From Diphasiastrum complanatum (taxonomy: Eukaryota; Streptophyta; Lycopodiopsida; Lycopodiales; Lycopodiaceae): 64,000 nucleotides of DNA. Shown piece after piece: positions 1 to 11,700 of the stretch. Both the position numbers and the translations under genes were made by a program. The notes under the pieces were generated by a model. The model worked only from the letters and a program-made list of their open reading frames with translations. It searched no databases and was not told the DNA's origin. Within the stretch, counting starts at the first letter, position 1. Every line of letters begins with the position of its first letter. The stretch spans positions 36,826,035 to 36,890,034 of the forward strand of contig CM055110.1 of NCBI GenBank assembly GCA_029204225.1, read 5' to 3'.

Positions 1-1234
1 TCATCACATAGATAGGTGGTCCAACTCGGCCTTGGAAAACAGTGTCTCAATCTCAAGATTACATCTTGACAAGTGAAAGTACAAATGATTCTCATGAAAG
101 TAATGATAGACCTGCTCTGATACGAGTCCTAGAGTTATCCATCATTAAGTATAGACCTAACTCTACTATCTAAGTCCCTAGTTTAGATATCATATCCATT
201 TGATAGTTGGATTAAGTGAACCATGTGCACAATCACCAAATTTCCTCAAATTAAGCCTATAAATTAGGACATTAAAGTTGAGGCTCAACTTGACAGAGAG
301 ATGGGACACGTGGTCAACCACAATAGATGCCATGTGGCATGCTCCAAACTAGCTATAGTTATTGACACTTTTTACATGAACTAGTTGCCAAAAGGGGGAC
401 AGGGATTATCCAAGAACACCCTCGTGACAACTGTCCTGATCCTTGGTTTGCGGCTTGGGCTGGACTTCTCGAGCTATAAACATAGCAATTTTATCTTCGT
501 TGCCCTTATGAAAGCCTCTCAAAAGTCTCTAGCTCTTCATTGGCATACAATAATTTGAATTGAAAACCATAACCTCTTCAGGTATAAGGACAACACACAA
601 TCGGTTGGGAGTTTACAACACCAAAATGCCTTGTCATCTCCCTAATCCTTCAGTTGTATAAACAAAACACCCAATCCTCGAGCATATTCCTCGTCTAATA
701 GCCTCAAGTGACACTATTACTTGGTGCCTATCCAAGATGAAAGGCTAAGTAGTAGGTTAACAAAAATCACTTACTATCTAGCTATTTTTAAGTTGTAAAG
801 ATCATCAAATGTTTCAAGATTTCCTAACAGTTTTGCTACAAATACCCTTTCGTCTTGTGGGGAGTACTGATTTGTTGGCTTGTTAAAAACTTCCTCTACC
901 AATGGTCGACTATTTTAATCCTCCATCTTTTACTTTGACAGTTTCAGGTACTATTGTAGAAGTGAGGAAGCATATATTAGGACAACATGGATAAGGAATG
1001 GATCTGAGGAAGCCACATGGAAGACATTCAAAATAGGAGATATTTCTACAGAGACATTATTTCTAGAAAGCTGATGGGAAAACATATTGCATGAAAGGAG
1101 GCCTAAACTCGATAAATAGCACCAATGCTACAAATGAAGGAGTCTCTTTGGCTGATGTGCAAGCTTGACATCAATAGCTACTCGGAAAATCCACAAGCCA
1201 ATGTTCTCCGTCGCACATGTTCGTACTACAGAAC

Positions 1235-1803
1235 TTACAGATGAACAAACAAAAATATGCAGATAGTTGTCCATACTACTGGTTGGCATAACATCAAGGG
1301 AGCTCGGTTTTGAATAATTTCTTCTTGAGATGGTTCAAAGTTGACCAAAGATTCCCCCAAGGAGATAGAAATAGAAAGCTTAGAACACGGCACTCTCTTC
1401 CTATTTAGATGAACATGAAACTTAATATATCCTTCTGTTATTGTTTCTTGAATTTTTGGATCAACAGTGATGTGTTCGAGTGACACTCCAATCTCCTTTC
1501 TTACAACAGAATATGCTAGCAGCTGAAACATCACAAATTGAAATGTATTTAAGTAACAAACTTAAGCCATGAGCTCGATGGCTCTTTGTATGACACACCA
1601 ATCTCCTTTCTTACAACAGAATTTGCTAGTAACTGGAAAATCTCAGATTGCAAGGAATTCACACAATGAAGTTTGCCAACAGTTCTGTGCCCCTTCGGAT
1701 ACGTCACAGCAAAAAACAAATCATTCATGCAATACATTCCAACGATGACTCCTATGCCTCTCAAAATATCTTTTACTAAAAGCTTGTAACTCAAGCAATA
1801 CAC
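1235..1803 (-). other. Possible exons of an unrecognised gene
   Basis: Two neighbouring minus-strand reading frames (1549-1803 and 1235-1534) share the peptide LLA(Y/N)SVVRKEIGV, each directly after an AG that could be a splice acceptor (TTTCAG in the lower one). The lower frame continues with a plausible coding-like stretch containing ITVDPKIQETITEGYIKFH. The repeated segment suggests exon or segment duplication. I do not recognise the family. The orientation matches RPN7, so it could be a downstream neighbour gene or a gene remnant. Chance open reading frames in AT-rich DNA remain a real alternative. Confidence 0.25.
1481..1650. repeat. Short direct duplication, period 110 bp
   Basis: About 57 bp starting at 1481 (TGACACTCCAATCTCCTTTC) recur at 1591 with a few mismatches. 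The repeated part includes the shared peptide-coding stretch described for the flanking reading frames. Confidence 0.6.
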
Positions 1804-2533
1804 CCAGTTGATATGCCTACAAAAGGCATCTCAGAATGCATGGAGGAGGTGTAGGCAATGTTATCTCTAGGTTACCACTTTCAACAACTAAGGGAAAATG
1901 TGAACAGATCCCCTATCTTTGCTGTGGGATTGTTGAGTTCACAGAAAAGAACCCTACAAATGGTCTTTAGTCTCTTCAATTATGAGAATGCTTATAGGTC
2001 ATTAAAGAGTGCACAGAAAAATATTCTATAGTCACTTAGAATGAAAAGAACTTTTTTTCCGTTCAGGAAAAAACTTCTAAATTAAATCTCTGAATGTAAA
2101 CGGCTTCCCTGGTGGAACGTTGTAGATTTGGAGATCATAGAACTGGCTGAGTCCAGCGTGGAGTCTCGATCCATAAGGCAACCTCCAAACGCCCAGACAG
2201 AGATGGTACTATCAGAGGGTCAAACATCCAAAAGCATCTATTTGAACCAACCATTTAGCATTCAAGGATGATAGATCAACATCACATTTCATAAAAGGTT
2301 AAGACGATACAGATTTTTTTGAAAGAGTTTTTCTATTCTCTTCAGTTGCAAGCATACAAAAATATGTTTCGTAGTGCTCTTTGAAAATAATTAAGTGTGT
2401 TCCTGAAAGAGGTCATATGACCTCTATATCCTTGACATCTTGGATAGAATTGTGCATTCTGTTTACAAAACTGACTCCAGTATGCAAGAAGAACACATCA
2501 ATTGACTATGGCGACAACCAAAAAATCTTTCAT

Positions 2534-2708
2534 TCACAAATCAATAACTCTGGAGAGCTTCTGTATGCGATTAAGTAAGAAGTCCCCTTGCTTGATGGTA
2601 GCCTGGTACAAAGCATTTTTCGCATCTGGCCGATTTGTTTCTAAAACTCCCGCTACTTTGTCAATTTTACAATTCAACTTACCAGCAGCTATGAAACGGG
2701 ACAATTCT
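2534..2708 (-). CDS. RPN7: RPN7 exon 8 (last coding exon)
   Basis: Acceptor CTTGCAG. Completes Lys331 and encodes residues 332-388 with [20 protein letters not shown] and the C-terminus [11 protein letters not shown], followed by TGA at 2534-2536. Confidence 0.95.
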
Positions 2709-5700
2709 CTGCAAGACCCAATCAAACCATAATAAGCTATATAGGATTTTACAGCACATTTGCTAGACCGTTAATGAAATCTATCATAATAGGATTCTTG
2801 TTCAGTCAATAACACATGAACTTTATTCAAAGAATAAAGACCAAAATATCAATAGGGCACAGAGCATTGATGAGCAAGAGTTGATTGCGAACTTGTACAT
2901 AAGATCTTGAAAATAAGGTATGACTTGTAAAACAAACCATTCAGCTCAAACAGGTCCGGATACTCTCTTGACTTGGTCAATCAGATTACTTTCTGAAACC
3001 GTGCTCTATTTTGTACATCTCCAAGAAAATAAAGTGCAATCATGCAATTTTTATGAGCTTGATATACAAAAGATCATTTTTGTATGGTGATTTACAGGAT
3101 TTGTCATCTATGCTTGCAGTATAGACGTCCTCGATGTCTTTTAAACATTCTTTTCTTTATTGCATTCCATTTCACAAAAGGGGCACTGTTGGTCTGTAAG
3201 AATCATGCTTGCAATCTATGATACTTATTTCCTGATATATGGATATCTGTTCCCATAACTTTTTTAGTAAGACATTTGACAACAAATGGCATGGAAAGTT
3301 ATCAGAGCATTTTTTTCACCCCATTGCAATTTTCTAGGGGCATTCAGTGCTCGACAAAAGCAGCATGGCATGCTGTACTGAGAAACTTTGAACAGAAACT
3401 CACTTTCTAAAGGCAGACCTTCCAGGGCACTGGAAAAATATCTGTGATAGAACACCTTCATGATATTGTGCAGTCTCAGATAGTTAAGTAGTTTGGTAAA
3501 TCGGCTCTTTACGGACTTCTGTGGGATTGATATTAAGAAATAGTTTCAACTCTTTTGGAAGATATTTTGTGATAATAACTATTCTACAAGAATCATGGTG
3601 ACTTTGTGGTCTTGAAAAGTCAATTGCCAACCATACTTAGGATTCTTGCAGAGATTCTATTGAATACAAAGAGAACTGTTTTCAGATTGTTTTTCACCTA
3701 GAGATTGTCTTTTTCTGGTTACTAGCACTACTGCATCTTTCAGCAAGTGCCAGCAGCTCAGCTGGTAAAGGCCTTTCAAAGTACTAATCAGCTGGTTTCG
3801 TGTTTATATATCCCATTTCAGAAACAGGTCCATCTATCTGGGAAGATTATAGGCACTAAAGAAATAAAATAAAACTCATTTATCTTTCCCCAAAACATGC
3901 ATAATAATTCTCAATATTGTAATGAAAAACAAAACAAGAACCTGGGCAATGAATGAAAAGCCACCAATGAAGAAGCAAAAGCTAAGATTAAGGAACATAC
4001 TTGTCCAAGAAATCTACACTGACACCAAATGCTCTAGCCATAGCCTCCATTGTAACACTTTTGTATGACTCCAAGAACTGCGAATAGGCAACAGTTCGAA
4101 CCTCCCTCATGTAATAACGGAAGTGGGGAGATAAATATCTGTCTAATCGTATCTGATCAGTGAGGCCAGCTGCAACGATGCAAGTTCACAAACAGAGTCA
4201 TTACTCAGCAATTATGATCACAACAACTCTGACTTTACATTATAAAAGTCTACAGGTCCTGACAGAATTTTTTCCTAACTTACCGAAAGCTATATAGAAG
4301 GTCTTATACTGGCAATTGTATAATGCATTGAGAAAATCAAACAAATGAGGTATCTTGCCAATTACGGTCAATATTTCTGGAGCATCGACAACCTGCACAC
4401 AAAGTTTGAAAAAGGCATCAACTGACTATAGTCAATGGATATTGTGCATGGGTAAAAAGCAATGTAAGACAAGTTTAACTGATACCCAGTCATCAATACC
4501 TTCTGCTTCAGGGGCACACGATCAAGGGATATGATACTCGCCAACGCTGTGTAAAAGATAAATGTGTCATAAGAGAAAAGTTCATAAGTGGTGAATGTGG
4601 ATATTGAGTCCAAAAAAAGCTCAGCTGCTTTTTTGAAATTTCTTGTGGACATGCAAAACAGGCCTTCATATACTTTTAACCGATTTTTACGCTCCCAGTC
4701 ACCACCCTCTTCAAATAAGCTGCATGCACGGAACACGTAATATATATAAAGACCAGTTTGCTCTCAGAAGATACAAGAGCTGTACTTGGATATAGAAAAA
4801 GAGCTTAAGCTGAAAACCAGCTCTGTCACTTAAGAAGAGACATACTTTCTAACCATCACCTTTAAGATGGACCACTGAGCCATTATGCAAGAAAGACAAA
4901 CTATTAGTTACATAATCCTTTTTTAATGACTCATTCCTAGCATAAAACCACTCTTTACCCAGGATTTCTACCTTATCAAGATCAAAGTTGCAGGCCACGA
5001 CTTGGAACGCGTTCCAGATCGCGTTTCGAGATTTCTCATTAAGGTTTCCCGAAACGCTTTTTTTTATTTTTTTTTGAAATTTCAAGTTTGCCATCAATTA
5101 TCAAGAGCAGTTACTGATCCTAAGCTGTTGAAACCTTGCTTTTTGTGTCATTTGCATCCTACGTAAAGACTTTTTCTCACATAAGGCAACAGCTATATTG
5201 TTGGAGGGCATCAGTACCTGTTTAAGAAGCTTTGCTTTTGACATTTAAACAACGGTAGCTATATTTTTGGCAGTTAAAAAGTCAGGAATGAGTAGGTTCA
5301 TGTTTCAGCGTGCCACCAAGTCTGTACTTGTATCGTTCTGTCAGAAGCATGATCATAGATCACCACCTTATAGAACTATTCCGCTGTTTAGCTTTATGCT
5401 TAACAGCTCGACAAGCGTGGTGTAATGTACTTCACACTCAACTGAAAAAGACAATGATAACAGAGAATAACTAACTAGTTGTCGTTCTCTTCTCCGCCTC
5501 ATCGTTCGCGTCATCTTCTCGATTAATCCTGTCATGATCTGTGATCTGTAGTCGCTTGCTTAGGATCCTGAAAACAAACCAAACAAAATTTTCTACATGG
5601 TATCAGAGCCCCAGGTTATCGCTACATGATATCCGAGCAGTGATTCTCTAAGACAACACGATATGGCTACAACGATCTAGACAAGAATAGCAATCAATCT

Positions 5701-8700
5701 TGATGGCGAAAATTACAGAGTATGGAAATTCAAAATCAAAACACTTCTGAAGGGTGAAGGCATCTGGTCGGTGACCGAACTCACAGAGGTGCAGCCTCCA
5801 GAGGGAGACCCAAGGAGAGCTGAGTGGATCAGAAAAGATGAACGTGCAATGGCGATCATCGATTCGTCCATTAACGAAGAAATACTCATGCAAATTGAAG
5901 AATGTGAGAGCAGCCATGAAGCATGGGAAAGACTAAAGCAGAAGTACGAAGTGAGGACTGCCGCTTCGGTGATGCATCTTCACAACCAGCTGCAATCTAT
6001 GCGATGGGATGGCAACCAGTTGGATCAGCATGTTGAGAAGATCAGAATGATCTTCGCTCAACTCGTTGCATCAAGGCAGGAACACCAGGTCCCAGCACCA
6101 GAACAACTGATGTACTTCATGAAATCCCTACTTGCATCCTATCAGCCGTTGAGAATGCTCATACTGAGCCTACCAGATATGATATTCGAGAGAGCAATCA
6201 GTCTTGTCGCTGATGAGAGACTGATGAGGGATGAAGGAGAAGGAAGCAATGGCCAAGAGAAGGCCCTTTTCACGAAGGGAAAGAAGAAGAACAAACCCAG
6301 ACCCAGATTCGACAAGGTGAATACAAAGTCTTCGAGCAGAGGCAACGACAAGCAACAAACATCCTCCTGTGATCACTGTCACAAGCCGGGACACGCAGCC
6401 AACAAAGGTTGGTTTAACTCGACAATAGAACACTCTGCATACGATTGTAGATTCAACCCGAAAAGAAAAAACAAAGCTGATAAGGCGAATGTTGCAGAGT
6501 CGTTGAAGGATGCAGACAAAAGCGATGAGGCCTTCACGATATTCGATGAAGCCTCAACAAGCTACACTGAACAAGACTGCGATGTAGTCATTGATATCAC
6601 TTGCAACAAAAGAATCTTGATCGACTACAGAGAACTCGAAAACAACAGAGCAGTGATTCTAGGCGATGGGAGCCGACACGATGTCAAGAGCGTCGAAACT
6701 CTACAACTACGAACACTGTCGGGACAAGCAGAGCTGTCAGGAGCACTCTATGTACCCTCATTAAGAAAAGACCTACTATCAGTCTCCAAGATGGCAAATC
6801 TTGGAATACGAGTTATATTCGATGACAATGTATGCCGGATGATCGAGAAAACAACAAACAAGTTGTTGACAGTTGGATGCAGAGAAAACAATCTTTACCA
6901 AACCAAGATAATCAGCAATTCTAATAGCATACTAAATGCATCAGAAAACTCAGATCAACTCTAGCACAGAAGAATGTATCATCTGAACATGAGGAGCCTC
7001 TACGACATGAGCAAGAAGGACATAACTATGTCCTTAGAATATCCAGACCCGATATTGAGTTCTGCAAAGCCTGTCAGAAAGGGAAACAACATCGGAATCC
7101 ATTCGTGCACGAAGGAAGAAAAGCTAAAGAAGTTCTTGAGCTCGTCCACTCATATGTCTGTGGGCCGATGAAAGTTGATTCACTCTCAGGATCGAGGTTT
7201 TTCCTGACGTTCATTGATGACTACAGCCGGATGACAACGATCTATTTCTTGAAGAAAAAATTTGAAGTGTTTGACTCTTTCAAGAAGTTCGTGGCATTCG
7301 CAAGAAAGACACCTCAAAGAAGATTCAGATTATCAGGTCTGATAATGGAGGTGAGTACAAGAGCACAGAATTTTCAAGATTCTGCCAAGAACAAGGAATA
7401 GAGCATCGATTCACTCCTGCGTATACACTCAAATATAATGGTGTCATAGAAAGAAGAAATGTTGGAAATATTTCTAGTGTGTGCGGTGGCTAGATCTACT
7501 TACAGGTGTAGTATAGGGATGTAGAGATTCGTCCACTTTTTAAGTTTCTACCAAGGTTCAAACAGAAATGCGAAACTAAGAAGTAATGACGGAAGCACTA
7601 AGGCTTACCCAACTAGTGCTCAAAACGGAAATGAAACTTTCTAAGGTGACAAAATACAAACCCTTGCTAAGGCTTACCCAACTAGCAAGGTGTTTAATCT
7701 AAATTCTACTTAACACCCAAAGGGTAATAAAATAATATTGCGGCTAATATTAAGCAAATAAGCAATAAAGAACATGTCACAATAAACCGATGAACAGGAG
7801 GCAAGAGGAGGCCTGAGCACCTTCCGTCAAGCTATGCACCTTTCCAAAGGGAACACAAATGACATAGAATGATAATTCTCCAAAATAGAGAGCAAGATAG
7901 CTTAATCTCAAAAGTGTTGGTTACAATGCAAATACCTCTCCTTTAATGGCAAGGAGGGTCTTCCATAAGTGTCTACTAACTTATGGGATTAATCTATTTC
8001 TAGCTTTTCAAGAACTTCTAACTTAGGATTTAGAACTTCAAATTTCTTAACTAAGAAAAACTTAAGATAAAATATTTCTAATCTTAAGTTTCCTAAGTCT
8101 AAGTTCTAAATCTAAGTTTAAGCTATTTTATTGATATTTAAGCTTGTACTCACATGCCATGGCTTAAAGTTTATTGACAGATACTCATACGTGGTCTTAC
8201 AAAACACATGCCACGGAGTTTTATTATTATTTTTTTATTTTCTCTGTGTTAGCACAGTTGCTAACAAGAAACAGGACACTAGTCGAAGGAGCCAGATGCA
8301 TGATGGCATAGGCTCGATTGCCGAGTCAATTTTGGGCTGAGGCAGTAGCTGCAAGGGTGCACCTGCAGAACAGATCAACAACGACAGCCCTGGAAAACAA
8401 AACACCGTACGAAATGTGGACAGGTAGAAAGCCTGATCTGTCATATGCGCATGTATTCGGATGTGCAGCATACAAACACATACCAAAGGAACAAAGAAGC
8501 AAGCTCGACGAAAAGTCAGAGCAGACAATCATGGTCGGATACTCGAACGGATCACAAGTCTACAGACTCTACAACTCAACCACAAAAAAAGTTGTGTCGA
8601 GTAGAGATGTGAAGTTCGACGAGTCCACATTCCCTGGATTAAAGGAAGAAAAGGGGCATTAGATCTTCAAACTACTGCCGATTCAAGAGGGAGATTAAGG

Positions 8701-11700
8701 GCAAACATCAAATCAACATGTTGAGTCCCATACCCCAGAGCAGCAGGAAGCCGAAGATCAACCCGACAAAGAAGAAACATTCGAGCAGCGACGAATCGAA
8801 CCCAGAAGGTCGACAAGACAAAGAAGACCTCCAGAACGATACACTGACAACCTTCAATGGAGCGAAGAAACAAAGTTCGAATACTGCAGCTTCACTGAAG
8901 AGCCAACAACATATCAAGAAGCTATCCAGAAGGTGAATTCTGGAAGCAGGCGATGTCAGAAGAAATCGAATCAATGAGGCAAAACGAGGCATGGACACTA
9001 GAGCCACTGCACAAAAATAAAAAGATCGTCGACTGCAAATGGGTCTACAAAAGAAAAATCAAATCAGATGGCATTGTCGGACGATACAAAGCAAGGATTG
9101 TCGCGAAAGGCTACACACAAAGGTACGGCGTCGATTACTTCGATACGTATTCACCAATGGTGAAAATGACAAGCATTCGACTGCTCCTTGCATACGCAAC
9201 TCAATACAATCTAGAAATTCACTAGATTGATGTAAAGACAGCCTTTCTCCACGGAGATCTAGAGGAAGAAATCTTCATGAAGCAGCCTGAAGGATTCGAA
9301 GACCCCGACAATCGACAATATGTTTGTCAGTTGCAACGATGCATTTATGGTCTAAAGCAGGCATCACGATCTTGGTATAAGAAGATCGATAGTCTTCTGA
9401 AGTCTCTAGATTACATTCCTACACAACCAGACTGTAATGTCTATATAAGCGAAGTAGGAAGAAATTTTGTGATTCTGACTATATTTGTAGATGACTCCCT
9501 AATGATAGGAAATTCCTTGATGCTAATCAAGGAAACGAAGAGTCAAATTTCTAAAAGTTATGAAATCACAGATCTAGGAGAAGCAACAAAATGCCTTGAG
9601 CTGGAGATTAGAAGAAATCGAATGAGAAGAGAAATGCATCTGAGTCAGTCACAGTACACCGAGAAAGTGCTGAAGCAGTACCGAACAATGGACTGCAAAG
9701 AAAAGGCCACACCAATGATAGCTGGAGCCAGATTGACGAAGCAGAACTGCCCGAACACAGACGAGGAGAGACAGAAAATGGAAGGCATACCCTACCAAAA
9801 CCTGATCGGTAGTCTAATGTACCTCACAATCTGTACCAGACCCGATTTGGCCTTCTCTGTCTATGCTTTAAGCCAATTCTCTTCGAATCCTGGCATAGCA
9901 CATTGGCAAATGGCAAACGAATTCTGCAATATCTAAGGGTACCCAAATCATGGGATTAACCTACAGAGCAGACAAAGAAGGCAAAGGATTCGAGCTGCAA
10001 CACTACAGTGATGCAAGTTGGGCGAGCTGCAAAGACGACAGCAAGTCCGTGACAGGAGGATGTTCGATTGCATGCGGAGCAGCAATCAGTTGGACATGCA
10101 AGAAACAAACCTTGGTGGCTCAATCCTCATGCGAAGCTGAATATGTCGCAGCTTTAAAGATGGCGAACGAGGTAGTATGGTTGCAAATGATGTTAAAAGC
10201 AGTTGACATACCACAAAGAGAACCATGCACGATGATGATGGATTCTCAAAGTGCCATATATCTGTCCCAAGATCCTGTTTTCCATTCAAAGACAAAACAC
10301 ATACCTGTGAAGTACCACCATATTCGAGACTTGATCTCGAAAGGAGAGCTCAAGGTTCAATACATAAAAACTGAAGACATGTTTGCTCACGAAGCCGCTC
10401 GACAAACCACTCTTCACAAGGCAAAGAAAAGCAATTGGATTAAATATACAAAGTTGCAAGGTTCAAGAGGCAGTGTCAGAAATTGTGAACTCCTACAACT
10501 TTGTCGCGAAGGTGATGAAGCGAAACAAAGTGAAGGGCAAACATACGCCGAAGACCGAAAGAAAAGTATTCGAGATTCGGCCCGACGACTAGGTGACGAA
10601 ACACATTGGAGGAAGACACGAAACGAAAGAAAACAATTCACGCTGCCAACTGGCAGCTCGACGAGCGTGGTGTATGTACTTCATGCTCAGCTGAAAAAGA
10701 CAGCGATAACAGAGAATAACTAACTAGTTGATTAACATTAACTTGTCTTGTAATCCTCTGATAAATTATCTTGTAAACTCCACACAGTGGAGATAAATAC
10801 GCATTTTTGATAGAGATGATAGAGAGAACGAAAAGAAAGCTAGAGAGTAGAGCTGTGCATGAAAGTCTGCCAACGAGCAGAACACAGCGACTGAGGTGAG
10901 CGTCAGGCCGCCAACGAGCGAGACACTAACCAACTCACTGGAAAACGTAAAACAGAAAATACAGTCGTTCTCTTCTCCACCTCATCGTTCGCGTCGTCTT
11001 CTCGACTGATTCTGTCATGATCTGTGTGTGATCTGTAGTCGCTTGCTTAGGATCCGGAAAACAAACAAAACAAAATTTTCTACAAAAGGGAGGAGGAGAA
11101 AGTACGAACCACAGAAGGAAAAAAATCAGAACTGCCAAAGATTTCTTTCAAGCTTAACAAGCTTTGAAGTTTAATAATAAGTTTGTCTTCTTATATTCTT
11201 CACAACTTAGAGTTTTAATTCTTAAACTTTAAGTAAAGTTTAAATTCAAGCATTCAAAAGAAGGGCTGTGCGGAGGAACGTTGCCTCCCCTTCCATTGAA
11301 TATTACACGAGGTACGGGGTACTATAATGTAACCCCTCCCCCCCCCTTAAAAGCCTCACCCTGCAGCACGCGGGCTGGGGGGGCGCGCAGCCACAGCCGC
11401 GGCTGTAGGCTTCACAAAACAAAGGGGAGTGTTTGTTGTCTCAAGCCCAAGCTTCCTTCGGTCCTTCGACATCCGTAATATAGGGAATTATGGCATCCTT
11501 GACCCACAAGTTGATCACATTTTGAGCTTTCTAACTCCTCTTGTCAAATGCTCGTTGATCCTCCTCTATGATAGGCCAAGTTTCTTCACCAGTCACAATT
11601 AATCAGAACTGTTTTTCCATCAAAATTTCCATACTACATAGTTTCCGACTCCTAGCTTGCCAAATTCGTTAAGGACACTCTCACTCAAAGTAGCCAGTAA

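Larger units (their letters stand above)
1..2533. other. Region 3' of the RPN7 gene, no recognised gene
   Basis: AT-rich sequence downstream of the RPN7 stop codon. The RPN7 3' UTR must lie in its right-hand part, but I saw no convincing polyadenylation signal on the minus strand. Two short minus-strand reading frames near 1.2-1.8 kb are described separately. No transposon ends, tRNA or other known gene could be supported. Confidence 0.5.
5397..11084 (+). mobile_element. Copia A: decayed Ty1/copia LTR retrotransposon
   Basis: Direct repeats at both ends share the start TG...CAGCTCGAC.AGCGTGG and the end CAAAATTTTCTACA. A primer binding site matching initiator Met-tRNA follows the left repeat. 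Gag, protease, integrase, reverse transcriptase and RNase H follow in copia order on the plus strand, opposite to the host RPN7 gene. The 5-bp flanks (CTTTA and AAAGG) do not match, so no target duplication was confirmed. The coding region carries several stops, frameshifts and a nested insertion, so it is inactive. Confidence 0.88.

Noticed and set aside
4849-5097. Minus-strand 82-codon frame as an extra RPN7 exon
   Set aside because: Exon 4 (15106-15251) joins exon 5 (4500-4719) in phase and in family order, leaving no room for it; its sequence does not match RPN7.
5397-11084. A 5-bp target duplication for copia A
   Set aside because: The flanks CTTTA and AAAGG do not match as direct repeats; they are reverse-complement-like only, so no duplication is claimed.
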